Below are positions 47,009 to 57,648 of a DNA stretch of 64,000 bases, in pieces. The DNA comes from Cryphonectria parasitica EP155. Lineage: Eukaryota > Ascomycota > Sordariomycetes > Diaporthales > Cryphonectriaceae. The translations under genes and the position numbers were made by a program. Where the stretch lies: positions 186,001 through 250,000 of the forward strand of contig NW_024468913.1 of NCBI RefSeq assembly GCF_011745365.1, in the 5' to 3' direction. The notes under the pieces are model-generated. The model did no database searches. It was given only the letters and a program-made list of their open reading frames with translations, and was not told the origin of the DNA. Position 1 is the first letter of the stretch; each line of letters begins with the position of its first letter.

Positions 47009-49659
47009 ATGGAGGAGCCTTCTATCTCGCAACCGTTAAGGCCGTCGAAAATGTTTAAATATGGCACGTTCTCATCGCTCTTTGGGGCCAAGAAGCAGGT
47101 GGCGACAGATGATTCGGACCAGTCGACACCATCGCCTCCACCGCCGGATCCCTCCAGCGCCGCCGCCTCGAGAGCCAAGTGTATCCGCGTCTCGCTAATC
47201 ATAATGCTTACTTCTGGCGTTGTCTTGGCCGTGGGCCTGCTTGCCGGCCTCCTCACTAGGCATGGCGCCGAGGCTTCAGACCCAACTCCCGCGCAGCCAT
47301 CGGATCCAACCTCCAACGGGACGGATTCAACCAACGGGACGGCGAGGTACAATATTGTCTTCATCATGACAGACGACCAAGACAAAAGGCTGTACTCGAC
47401 GGACTACCAGTCTGCCCTGCAGCGGGAGATCGTCGCCAAGGGCACTAACTTCACAAACCACTATACCACACAAGCGCTTTGCTGCCCGGCGAGGTCGTCA
47501 CTCTTGCGGGGACAGCAGATACGTGAGTCGTCCCCCTGCACAAGGACAGCCCTGGCTTGGGACCAACCCTCATCTGCAAAACAAATAACTTTGAAGAAAG
47601 ACTGACAGTCAACCATAGATAATACCAACATCACCAATGTCGTGAAACCTGGTGGCGCGTACAACAAGTGGGTTCTTTCAGAACAAGATCAGAATTATCT
47701 CCCACATTGGATGAAGAAAGCTGGGTATAGGAATGAGTGTAAGTCTCGTGTGCATGCAATGGCCCTATCCTCAAGGGTTAAAATGTACTAATGACCTCTA
47801 TCAGATGTTGGAAAAATTATGAACGGCTATGGTGTTTCGAATTATAATGTCACACCAAAGGGTTGGGATCATGTTGATGCTTTGGTAAGTGGAATGCTTC
47901 TCGTGTGTTGACGCCGCTGGCGAAGAGCTGCAGTACTGACAGTTGCACTCCAGTGTGAGCCATACATAGACGACTACAACGTGCCTATATGGTCTGCAAA
48001 CGGTAAGCTCGCCCCTCTCCAATCAATCACAATGGGACAAAACTCCTAACACCAGTGAAGGTGACACTCCAGTTTACTATCCTGGATGGCATCAGACCGA
48101 TGTCCACCGCCTTAAAGTGTATGTTCTAGTATTCTCCCGTGCCATTCAGTCGCCTTGCTAATAGTTATTTTGTCAGGCTTGATCGACTGGACAATCTCAC
48201 CAGCCAGTCGGACCCTTGGTTCCTTACTATAACTCCCTTCACACCACATGTTGCCTACGAGCAGGGCAATCCATCAAGCAGGTAGGTTTTTCATCATCTT
48301 TTTTCCCCCTCTTTTCCTTTTTTTGTGATGTGTGATTTCTCTTGGCTCATTTGGTTGACGTTATTTCACCAGACCCATCCCTCTGCAGAGGCATATGGAG
48401 CAGTTTCTGAACGCGACAGCACCGCAAACGCCTAATTTCAACCCGGCTGCAGAGTACCAAGATGGCAAGTCGGGGTGGGTGCAATACCTCAAGCCTATGA
48501 ACGACTCTGCTATTGGATTTGCCGACTTTGTCTATCAATCTCGTCTCCAAGCTTTGCAGGGTGTCGACGAGATCATTGAGGACGTCATTACGAAGCTGGA
48601 CGATGCGGGTGTCCTCGATAACACTTATAGTACGTACTCTCCCCACCCCCATTTCATAGTGGACTAGGGTCTTTGCGCTCAGTGCTAACCTTTTGGACAG
48701 TCATCTACACGTCGGACAACGGCTATCATCTCGGCCAACACAGAGTCCCAGGAGGAAAATCACTCTTCTACAATGAAGACACCAACATTCCATTTATTGT
48801 GCGCGGGCCAGATGTCCCCGAGGGCGTCGTATCCACTTTGCCCAGCCTTCATCTCGACCTCGCGCCGACGTTCCTTACGATCGCCGGCCTGCCTGAGGAA
48901 GACTGGCCTCCATTTTTTGACGGCCGCAGCCTTCTCGACCAGTGGCAGAGCCCTGAGGTCAACAACGCCACCGACGCCGGCAAGGGCAACTCACGAGAAA
49001 GTCTCAACATCGAGTACTGGGGTCTTGTGGGCATCGAGGCCCCCTCCGCCACTCAGCTTGGCGGAAGTTTCTACAATAACACGTACAAGACGATCCGTAT
49101 CGTCGGCGACGAGCAGAACTGGGCGTACGCAGTCTGGTGCAACGGCCAGACGGAGCTGTACAACATCTCCGCCGACCCTTATGAGCTGACGAACCTGGCC
49201 CGGGGCGACAATATCAGCACCGTGCACCAGAGCGTCATCAACCGGCTCAACGCGCTCCTGATGGTGACCAAGTCGTGCGAGCAGGACCGCTGTCGCGACC
49301 CCTGGGCGCAGCTGGTGCCGGATAACGACACCACTCTGTACTCGCTCGTGCAGGCCATGGATTCAACCTATGACACTTTCTTTGATGACTTCGAGAAGGT
49401 CCAGTTCGACACATGCATGGAGTACCAGTGGGCGCCGAATGAGACGCCTTTCTTCCCAGCCTTGGATACTCTGGATGCCGGCGGTCTGGGCAGGGCATAT
49501 CGTGCCGAGACGATCGACATCCCTGATTCCCCAGGGTTGAGAGTGATTCAGACCCCAAATTACTACGGCACGGCGGAACAAAGGAATGCCACCTTTACGG
49601 AGTTGGAGGCATCGGCTCGGTACATGACGGCGCAGGAAATTGCTGAAACAATTGCATGA
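47009..49659 (+). CDS. Membrane-anchored arylsulfatase
   Basis: Hydrolyses sulfate esters, releasing sulfate. Eight exons: 47009-47522, 47619-47738, 47805-47884, 47954-48002, 48061-48118, 48177-48281, 48373-48629, 48701-49659; 713 aa, all phases consistent. The sulfatase start NIVFIMTDDQD (about 115-125) gives two metal-binding Asp. The signature CCPARSSLLRG supplies the Cys (158) to be turned into formylglycine by the C-x-P-x-R rule. TPFTPHVAYEQ, YTSDNGYHLGQHR (metal Asp/Asn) and GKSLFYNEDTNIPFIVRGP follow. Unusually, it has no signal peptide but an N-terminal cytosolic tail and a hydrophobic helix at 61-82, so it looks like a type II membrane protein with a luminal or outside enzyme. Many sequons support passage through the secretory path. 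A second Met at residue 15 could be the real start. Confidence 0.93.
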
Positions 49660-50592
49660 GATACCCGTACAGCGGATCACAAAGGGGACACAATGATGAC
49701 ACATAGAGGCATGCATGAGCTTGGAAACTTTTGATAATTGTGACTCGGATTTCTTTTGGACTGGACGCTCTCACTGGGTTGCCTTGCGAGCACATTTGGT
49801 TGTTTAATGTAGCGTAATGAACAGAGAACACTGCTCTTATCAGTGTGTAACTATGCAACTGCTGTCCCAGCTATACAAACGAATTGGAGACCAGACCGCC
49901 AAGTCTATGTGATGTTCTCTTGCTTTACTTGAGCCTCCCTACACCTCTGAAAATGACATCAATTAGGTTGAGTCTCCATGAATTTTACTATAATTTTTAT
50001 CCTCAACTTCGTACCAAGGAAACCCTAACCCTAATCCTCCTTTCAGTTTTTTACGTGGTGGCATCTATAAACACTCTCGCTGCCTGCTTAGTATACTGTC
50101 AGTATAATTACTTGCTTGTCACCAAGACACCTGCATCATTTATAGGCTAAGTCAGCTCCCATCTTTTCTCAAGAGGGAAGCATGATATATGTGTGATGGA
50201 ATGTAGAGAGTGGAGACTTGTTATATAAAGTTTTCAGATCTGTCGATTGAAAGATTGAGGAATTACATCCCATTTCCTCATTCCTGAAAAATCTGGAAGG
50301 TGAAGATGATTGACCAAGCCTTGCCTCGTCTTTAAGCAGTCAAATAAAAGCCTGACTCCTGTTCCTTGAAGCCTAATCAGTTGATAAGTTCACCAAAATG
50401 ACTTATGCAATGTGTCATGATAGCACTTATCTCCCATGTGGATCCTGTAGATGGATCTTGAGACCATTCCATTAATACATGACATCTCACTACTCATCAC
50501 CAAGACAGGCCTGAGCCTCAAGTCCCCTGTCTCGATAGCTTCACAAATCCTCATCTTCAGTCTTCACCCTCAATGCCTAGACAGATACGGCC
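49660..50592. other. Intergenic, no gene seen
   Basis: Contains a telomere-like motif at 50021-50034 and AT-rich sequence. No coding signal. Confidence 0.5.
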
Positions 50593-51705
50593 ATGGTCTC
50601 AGCTCAAATCCCTTTCTTTCCGCGCGTGACGGCGCACCTCAAATCTGCTGCCGAGCACATCGACTATGACTTTCAGCCACTACACATCTTTGCCCTAATC
50701 GGCATATTGGTCATTCTCTACATCGTCGAACGTGCGCTAGACTTCATCTTCTTCCATCTGGCGACACCCAGAAACCCACTCCAAGGTTACAGGCGACGCG
50801 GCCCCAAGCCTACCTACGCGCTGATCACGGGCGGCAGTGCCGGCCTCGGCCTAGGTATAGCTAAGGCTCTTGTCAGGCAGGGTTTCGGCGTGATCATTCT
50901 AGCACGCGAGGGGGCCGGGCATTCGTCTGCAGAGACCCAGCTGCGCGAGGCCCTCGTGCTGCCAGAGGAAGATACGAAGTCGACCGAGGTCGCGGCGGAG
51001 CAGTATGTCAAGACGATTGCCATGGACACGGTGACCGCCTCGCCGGAGGAGATGGAGGACAAGCTGCGCACAGCGATCGTGGACCAGGAGCTGCGGGTTT
51101 CGATCTTGGTGAACAACATCGAGCCTTTTCCGAGCGCGCCACCAGCTCCTTTGCGCGAGCTGGCGACGTACTCCCCCGACGACATCGACAACGTGGTAGC
51201 AGCGAACGCGAGATTCCCAGCAAGGCTGACGGCACTGATGTTGCCGGTCCTCACGCACCGAGGCGCAGGGGTTGATGGGCACGGCATGTCATTCGGGACA
51301 CATCGGCGGTCCCTGATCTTGAACATCGGCTCGGATGCAATGGTGGGTCAGCCGCTCAGTGTCGTGTACAGCGCCACCAAGGCATTCAGCTCCATCTTCA
51401 GCAAAGGTCTGGCGCGCGAGCTGGAGGCAAGTCCTCAGACCAGCCATATCGATGTATTGAGCGTGATTACCGGCAATATGGACGGCCAGACGGATGCTGG
51501 CCTGGAGCAGTATGGACGAGCTGTGGTCGGCAAGGCAGATGGAGCCATAGGTAGAGGCTTGAGGGAGATGTATCCGCACTGGCTACATCACCTTGAGAAT
51601 GTGATGCTCGGCATGGTTTCTGAGAAATCTGCGACTAAGAAGATTCTTGACGAGGCCATGGTTAGGAGGAGAAGGTATGCTGTGGAAACAGCTCGCAAGC
51701 AGTAG
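50593..51705 (+). CDS. Membrane-anchored short-chain dehydrogenase (3-ketoacyl/ketosphinganine reductase-like)
   Basis: Single exon, 370 aa. A hydrophobic helix at about 32-56 (IFALIGILVILYIVERALDFIFF) anchors it, probably in the ER membrane. Then come the classical SDR nucleotide-binding loop TGGSAGLGLGIA (79-90), Ser near 238 (LNIGSDA) and the catalytic YSATK. The usual NNAG is replaced by NNIE, and an insert after strand 3 (residues about 108-125) is unusual. The layout resembles 17-beta-hydroxysteroid and 3-ketoacyl-CoA reductases of lipid metabolism. The exact substrate cannot be told. It is convergent with the repeat-peptide gene, 229 nt away. Confidence 0.88.
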   Translation: MVSAQIPFFPRVTAHLKSAAEHIDYDFQPLHIFALIGILVILYIVERALDFIFFHLATPRNPLQGYRRRGPKPTYALITGGSAGLGLGIAKALVRQGFGVIILAREGAGHSSAETQLREALVLPEEDTKSTEVAAEQYVKTIAMDTVTASPEEMEDKLRTAIVDQELRVSILVNNIEPFPSAPPAPLRELATYSPDDIDNVVAANARFPARLTALMLPVLTHRGAGVDGHGMSFGTHRRSLILNIGSDAMVGQPLSVVYSATKAFSSIFSKGLARELEASPQTSHIDVLSVITGNMDGQTDAGLEQYGRAVVGKADGAIGRGLREMYPHWLHHLENVMLGMVSEKSATKKILDEAMVRRRRYAVETARKQ

Positions 51706-51934
51706 TGGCACACCTTTAGGACATGATGGGGTCAAGTATTAAGATATATACATTTCGATACTGGAATTATGTACTCTCTGACGAGCCTATGTACAGGTAA
51801 TCTCACCCCGGGGGATCTCCATGTGGGCAGAATGATTATCCTTCAAGTATCTTCCAGCCCAGCGACTGCTGCAACACTATGACCTCGTCCTTGTGTGTAT
51901 TTGAGAAAAGAGGGAGAGAGACTGGAAGAAGAAT

Positions 51935-52687
51935 CTAGTTAACAGGATCCACCGGAGCGTCAGCAGAGGCGGCGTCGGCGGAGGCGTCGGCAGGTGAGTT
52001 CGCCTGCAGAGCCGCCAGGGCACTAGCAACCTCGTCGTCGCGCTTAGTGCTGGGCGCAGCGTTGGCAGAGGCAGCATCGGCAGCAGCGTCGTCAGGCGAG
52101 TTGGCTTGAAGGGCAGCCAGAGCACTAGTAATCTCGTCGTCACGCTTAGTGCTAGGCGCAGCATTGGCAGAGGCGGCGTCGGCAGCAGCATCGCCAGGCG
52201 AGTTCGCCTGCAGAGCAGCCAGAGCACTAGCAACCTCGTCGTCGCGTTTAGTGCTGGGCGCAGCGTTGGCAGAGGCGGCGTCGGCGGCGGCGTCATCAGG
52301 CGAGTTGGCCTGAAGGGCAGCCAGGATACTGTCGAGCTGCTCATCGCGCTTAGTGCTGGGTGCAGCATTGGCAGAGGCGGCATCGGCAGCGGCGTCGTCA
52401 GGCGAGTTCGCCTGAAGGGCAGCCAGAGCACTGGTAATCTCGTCGTCGCGCTTGCCGAGCCCCTGCGTGGCAGCGCTGGCATCATCAGGGCTGTTTTGCT
52501 GGAGCGAGCCCAGGATGGAGGTGACGTCTTCCTCCTGCGGGTCGGGCGAGACCATCTGGACGGCGGCCGCGTCTGCGGGGCTGTTGGCCTGAAGCTCGGA
52601 CAGAACACTGTCTGGGCTGACGTCTGGGTTGACGGGAGCCGCGGTGACTGCCACGATGGCGAGGGAGGCGAGGATGAAGGGACGCAT
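51935..52687 (-). CDS. Kex2-processed tandem-repeat secreted peptide precursor (KEP-type)
   Basis: Single exon, 250 aa. Signal peptide MRPFILASLAIVAVTAA (cleavage near 17) and a 60-residue pro-part precede five repeat units of 34 aa (102 nt). Lys-Arg pairs stand at 79-80, 113-114, 147-148, 181-182 and 215-216, each at the same place in the unit. Cleavage would release four peptides of 32 residues (start DDEITS, DEQLDS, DDEVAS or DDEITS; end NAAPST) and a final one of 34. Each peptide contains ALQANSP, is acidic and Ala-rich, and has no Cys, Tyr, Phe or Trp. The pro-part holds two degenerate copies (LQANSPADA, LQQNSPDDA) without KR. The pattern is that of fungal KEX2-processed repeat proteins; it is neither an alpha-factor-like pheromone nor a dikaritin core. 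Confidence 0.9.
   Translation of the reverse strand: MRPFILASLAIVAVTAAPVNPDVSPDSVLSELQANSPADAAAVQMVSPDPQEEDVTSILGSLQQNSPDDASAATQGLGKRDDEITSALAALQANSPDDAAADAASANAAPSTKRDEQLDSILAALQANSPDDAAADAASANAAPSTKRDDEVASALAALQANSPGDAAADAASANAAPSTKRDDEITSALAALQANSPDDAAADAASANAAPSTKRDDEVASALAALQANSPADASADAASADAPVDPVN
51938..52453 (-). repeat. Five 102-nt tandem repeats within the peptide precursor
   Basis: In-frame units, each starting at a Lys-Arg codon pair. The DNA of the units is nearly as alike as the protein, suggesting recent expansion or gene conversion. The last unit ends the gene with a changed tail (ADAPVDPVN). Confidence 0.9.
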
Positions 52688-53626
52688 GGTGAGTTTTGTA
52701 TCTCTGGTGATGGAAGTAATTAAAGAGAAGACAGAGCACTGCTCTTGTTGTACGATGATAGAGAACGAAAGGCGAACAAAGAAACTAAAAGAAATATATG
52801 ATCAAGTCCAGCTGTCACTATATACAATTAACTGGCGAACAACTAAAAGGGAAAGGGGAAAAGAATCACCAGCCTTCAGACAGGTACAAAGGGATCTTGT
52901 TGGTATTAATACCTGGTATACATAAGTGAGGTGTCGTGCCCAACGCTTAGCCAAATACCTCTCGGAACTCATCTGGTACATTCTCGTCAGACTATTTTGA
53001 CGTAGCAAACGATAAGGTTAATGGTAAAGATGCGATTCGACTCTTCTCTCCCCCCGGCATCAACTGAGCGAAACTGAAATGGTGTCGGCTCGCCAAGGCC
53101 CGCGTTCTTGACCTTGGGATGATTCCGAAGCCGTTTCGTGGTTTAGACGACTCGGCACTTTAGGATACCCGCACAAGCCTGCGCCATGTCGAGCATACAA
53201 AGCCGGTCCAGATATAAGCATAGTTGATGGCGAGCCAGCACACCAACCCCAGGTCTGAGCATCTTCGCAGAGGAATGGCCAAATAGGCCATGATATTCAA
53301 CGAGGCTGTCCCCTCGTTTCCCCGCAAGACCATATATGCCTTGGTGTTTCAGAGTTCAGGCAGCGTTACGGGAGCATTCGGCCAGGCGCATGCTCGACAA
53401 GGCTGAAGAAGGGGTTCCGAGATTCAGCATGCAAAGCATGATTAACGACGATCTGCGGCTATAGGGCTGGTCCTCTGAGCTAATTTACCTTGTTTAAACA
53501 ACGATCTTCGGAATCTTCACCAGAATTTTGAAGGTCATAGAAGTTGTATTGGCTGAGGAGTGGCAATGCCAGGGTATCTAAGACGCGACGTACCTATGGA
53601 CAAGATTCAGATGTGCTATGCATTTC
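52688..53626. other. Intergenic, no gene seen
   Basis: Promoter of the repeat-peptide gene (-) and 3' region of the phosphoesterase gene (-). No recognisable coding content. Confidence 0.5.
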
Positions 53627-55444
53627 TCATATTTTTACAGGATCCTTGACACAACCGTTCATCTCGGTTCCTCCTTGGCCCTTCTTTCCACTAGGTAGGA
53701 CCGACAGGGCCCCATACAAGCATGCAGTCACGATCGTGATGAGGTCGACGATGTGGACTGCCCACCAGATGACTTGTGTCCCCAGAGCGCACTCGGCATA
53801 TTCAAATTTCCACTCCCAACTGTCCTCGTCAAACCAGGCGCTCAACAGCCCGGCGTTGCCTCCGTACCCGCCCATCATACTGCGTACTGTGATCTCTCGG
53901 ACGCCTGGTATCGAAGGGTTCCCCACAATGCCTTCTCCGGTAGCGCCGTGCCACCTCTTCGTCTGCCACTCCCTATCAGCCGGGCTCTCGCCATGCGACT
54001 GATTGATAAAGTGATAGATGTCGCAGCCTTCGTGGTCGTGCCCGTTGAGAATGACCCCTCTTCGTCCTTGCCCGTTGCCCTCCGCCATCGGGTCCCCACT
54101 CAGCCCAAAGATGCCTTGGAGGAAACCGCTTGAGGCTTCGGCGCTCAGCTGGTTCTGCTCCTTCAAACTACCATCCTCGTCGTGGAAAGAGAAGTAAGGA
54201 GGATCGACGCAGATGCCCTCAGCCTTGTACAAGGGGACGTGTGTCAGAACGACGGTGAAGTGGCCCTTGTGCTCGACTGAGGAGGCGGTGTTGATGATGT
54301 CGTTGACAAATTTATATGTATTGATTTGAAGCTCGGAGGATGCAGCGGGAGTGTCAAGGTTCATGTCGTTGAGGACGACGATGCGAAGCTCAGGGATGAG
54401 GCGGCCGTCGTGACCGGGAGTGAAGGAGGAAGAGGACGACGTCGTGTGTTGGGTATTCTCTGCGGAATCGTCATGGAAAGTGCTCGCGGCAGCAGAGGAG
54501 AGGGCCCAAGGAGGAACCTCGAAGCGCAATTCGTAGTTGGCCTTGCCGAAGACACGTTCGAAGCGGTCCATCCTGTCAACCGTCAGGTCTCCAGCATAGC
54601 CAATGTCATGGTTGCCTGCGACATTGAGAATACGCCGTTGCCACGTTTCGTTGTACAGTGCCGTGCCTAGGGCGCCAGTGACGACGTGGCAGCCTTTGTC
54701 TGGCCATACGGCAGCCTCATCAGGCACGCGCTGGCCTCCCTTGAAGGCCCTGTTCCAGTATCTCCGTCCCCTCCTCTCGAATTCTTCGTCCGAAATCCAC
54801 TGACTCCCGAGAAGATCCCCCAATACTGTCACGTGCGTAGGCACCGTCCACCAGTTCAGGGTACGGTACATGTGACCGAGGTAGAAGTCATTACCGAACA
54901 GATCAATCCTCTTGCGTATACTCTCGAGTGTGTTGGGTATGTCGTCGAAGTAGAAATCAACGAGGTCGTGGAAGGCCTGTTTGGTGCTCCTTCGAAAAGT
55001 CGGGTACTCATCGGAGCGAGATTTGAGGTGGGAGAAGAAGTCGTGAAGGTGTGGGAAGGATGAGTCGCGGAAGGCATTCGGTATGGAAGTGTCGCCCTCG
55101 AGCTGTGGATCGCCGAGCGCCAGTAGCCGGAAAGGGGCCACGCGCAAGTCGGAGGCAGAGGCCGACGAAGAGCGGTTGAGGGGGCCATCGCTGGTGTCGG
55201 TCGTAGTGGGCAACGAGTCTGCAGAGAAGAGGTGGAGCTTTACGGTCTCCAGCCAGGCCGCGAGGTGACCATCATGGGAGGACCCTTGTGACGGGGCAGA
55301 GGACGGTAGAGGAAAGCCGCAGGTCAAGAAGAAGGGATAGAGATAGAGGTAGACAGTTAATGTCACCGACAGAGGAATAAGAAGTCGCAACAGGTTGCGA
55401 AGGAGGCCATGGGCAGCGGCATGGGTGAAAAGGGAAGAGGACAT
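53627..55444 (-). CDS. TED1/CDC1-type metallophosphoesterase
   Basis: ER/Golgi enzyme that in yeast trims ethanolamine phosphate from GPI anchors (family knowledge). Single exon, 605 aa from the Met at 55444; an upstream in-frame Met at 55534 would add 30. A hydrophobic helix near 16-42 anchors the N-terminus and a second near 570-590 (VIWWAVHIVDLITIVTACLYGAL) the C-terminus, so the enzyme domain is luminal. Calcineurin-like motifs stand in order: GDPQLEG near 111-117, VLGDLLGS, NVAGNHDIGY, VVLTHVPLY and NGHDHEGCDIYH. These supply the metal ligands, all present. The Ser-rich stretch before the first motif and an insert after VPPWAL are low complexity. Confidence 0.88.
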   Translation of the reverse strand: MSSSLFTHAAAHGLLRNLLRLLIPLSVTLTVYLYLYPFFLTCGFPLPSSAPSQGSSHDGHLAAWLETVKLHLFSADSLPTTTDTSDGPLNRSSSASASDLRVAPFRLLALGDPQLEGDTSIPNAFRDSSFPHLHDFFSHLKSRSDEYPTFRRSTKQAFHDLVDFYFDDIPNTLESIRKRIDLFGNDFYLGHMYRTLNWWTVPTHVTVLGDLLGSQWISDEEFERRGRRYWNRAFKGGQRVPDEAAVWPDKGCHVVTGALGTALYNETWQRRILNVAGNHDIGYAGDLTVDRMDRFERVFGKANYELRFEVPPWALSSAAASTFHDDSAENTQHTTSSSSSFTPGHDGRLIPELRIVVLNDMNLDTPAASSELQINTYKFVNDIINTASSVEHKGHFTVVLTHVPLYKAEGICVDPPYFSFHDEDGSLKEQNQLSAEASSGFLQGIFGLSGDPMAEGNGQGRRGVILNGHDHEGCDIYHFINQSHGESPADREWQTKRWHGATGEGIVGNPSIPGVREITVRSMMGGYGGNAGLLSAWFDEDSWEWKFEYAECALGTQVIWWAVHIVDLITIVTACLYGALSVLPSGKKGQGGTEMNGCVKDPVKI

Positions 55445-55534
55445 GTATGACGAGTAGAAAGCTATGGACGCATTGAAACGACAGAATGGTTGTACAATGG
55501 GTGCTGCTGCGGTGGGGTTGAACAACAAGCGCAC

Positions 55535-56009
55535 GGAGGCGGTGGGCGGGCAGCAGAAACGAGGTTGATGATGTTAATGAGGTGCACTGGACGTGGGAGA
55601 CGTGACGTGGCTGTGCACAATAATTTATTTGGAGTGTCGCGATTGAAGGGGTCAATTTCTAGTGCTGGTTATTACAGTGGTGTTTACCACAACATACTGC
55701 GTAACAGCACAGCAGGGGTTAGCTACCGCTATTGGGCGCTAGTTCCTGCCATCAGACAGGGGCAGGGCCGAGACCAACAGGGATATCACAGGGGGGACGG
55801 CAGGACAACAGGGGGTCTTACGCCCCCGAAAGGATCCCCTGAATACAGCATATTCCCATAGCGTGCGTATACTACATCTATGTAGAGATTATAAAGACTT
55901 GAATGGAATCCTCCACCACGGCAACAGGCCAAACCAGGCTTGGGAAATCCGTTTCCTTCGTTGTGGGTAGTCCTCTTTTGTATACACACGACGAAACATT
56001 GACTCTCTA
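55535..56009. other. Intergenic, no gene seen
   Basis: Upstream of the phosphoesterase and 3' of the next minus-strand gene. No coding signal. Confidence 0.5.
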
Positions 56010-57648
56010 TCATTTTTGCTCCTCATCTCGAATTCCTCTTGCGGGCCTCCATTCGAAGTGGTGCTTGCCCATGACCGGGTCCCCAGCACTCTCGCTCTTA
56101 AGATCATACATGTGATGCCCAAAGAAGTCCAGCTCCGCCTCCTGGAAGCTTGTGGGAAGGTCTGTTGAGATGGAGTACTTGAAATGCTCCAGACTCGCGC
56201 TCAGCGCCGGCACAAATGAGTCCATCCCCAGCGAGCTGATCACGAGCTCCTTCAGCGAGGCCATCGTGCTGCCCAGCTCTTTTGCGATGGTCGGGTGGGC
56301 GAGGAGGTTGACCCTGTCTACCGTTTCCGACTTGTAAATCTCGTCGAGCATGTCCACGATCCCGTCAGACTGAATGATACACCCACCCCGCCACAGCTGC
56401 ATGATGTCGCTGTAGTTCAGCTTCCACTCGTGCTCTGCATCTGCCGCTGCGATGATATGCATCCCCTGGACGAAGCACAGCAGGAAGCACGCATATGTCG
56501 CGTCTCGGAGCTCGCGGGCCGCCTTGGCCTTGCCCTCGACCGTCTGTGCCTCTGTCTTGCAGGGCTGTGGCTCAGCAGTGGTGCCGGTATCATGGTGGAA
56601 GGCTTTGGCGGCAGCCTCGCGTCGTGAGGCATACGCAGACTGCACTCGAGTCATGTGCGACACGGCGATGGTTGGCGCAGAAACATGCAGTCTCGCGGCC
56701 TCACCCACCGTCCACGTGCCCGTACCCTCCTCTTCGCACACGTCCTGGACGACCTTATCACGAATGCTCGAGAGGATGTACTTAGTCTCATCCTCTGGAT
56801 CCTTCTTCCGGCATATCTCAGCGCCGATCTCGATCAGAAAATTGGATCGCAGAGGGCTGTCCTTGTTGGTATTCCAGCGCTCGAAAACGTCTCCAATCTC
56901 CTCGAACGACCATCCTAGGCCGTTGGCCATGATGCCCCATATCTCGCAAAGGACCTGCATCATCCCGTGCTCGATGCCGTTGTGAACCATCTTCACGTAG
57001 TGGCCACATCCGCCGACGCCTAGCTTGGCCGTGCATGGACGTCCATGGCGGTCTTTGGCCGCGATCATGGACAGGAATGGCCAAACCATGTCGAGGGCCT
57101 CCTGTGTACTGCCGCCAGGCGAGATGGACGGACCGTGTCGTGCTGCCTGGTATCCGCCAGAGACGCCCATACCGATAAAGTGTACGCCCTTTGGTCTCAG
57201 GCGCTCCTGACGTCTCTCGGTGTGTGTCCACCGCTCGTTAGACGCGTCCATAATCACGTCTCCCTTATTGAGGAACGGCTCCAGACCATCAATAGTCTTA
57301 TCTCCCACCGAGCCATGAGGGACACTCAGCACGAACACCTTGGGAGAATCGGAGGGTAGAGATCCGCAAAGGGACTCGTAGTCCTTCTGGTGGAAGACTT
57401 TTGAGCCGAGCCCTGCTTTCTTGGCCTGGTCGAGAACGCGCTTCACGTTCTCTGTGGCCGGATCGAAGAGGTGGACTTCGATGTCATACTCGGCAAACAG
57501 GAGGGCCATCATGCCGCCCATATTACCCGCACCTATCAGTCCCAGCTGGAAGGCACGTCAGTCAGTCAGCCAGTCAGTCATTCAGCTGGATGGAAGGCCG
57601 TGCACAGTCCAGGAAAGGCGAGAGCACACTGACCTTCTTGACATCCAT
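56010..57648 (-). CDS. 6-phosphogluconate dehydrogenase-type oxidoreductase
   Basis: Two exons, 57648-57634 (MDVKK) and 57545-56010; 516 aa. Exon 2 opens with the NAD(P) fold LGLIGAGNMGG. Substrate-side motifs follow: GVSGGYQAARHGPSISPGG, GHYVKMVHNGIEHG (catalytic Lys and the Asn/Glu pair kept), the EEEGTGTWT segment matching the KGTGKWT block, LWRGGCIIQSD, and a C-terminal FGHHMYDLKS in place of the usual DYFGAHTYE. It would decarboxylate 6-phosphogluconate to ribulose 5-phosphate in the pentose phosphate path. Several departures suggest a paralogue with a changed role: an insert before GKAKAARELRDATYA, and EHGMMQ in place of EYGDMQ. The five-residue first exon rests on splice consensus and the Met start. 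Confidence 0.87.

Noticed and set aside
51877..52608. 243-codon minus frame rich in Pro, Leu and Arg over the repeat precursor
   Set aside because: Alternative frame of the 102-nt repeats; the overlapping frame with signal peptide and Lys-Arg sites is the coherent one. The plus frame at 52106-52723 is rejected for the same reason.
51935..52687. Dikaritin/ustiloxin-type or alpha-pheromone precursor
   Set aside because: Dikaritin cores need Tyr/Phe and a nearby UstYa-type (DUF3328) oxidase, neither seen; alpha-pheromone units of Sordariomycetes contain Trp and Cys, absent here.
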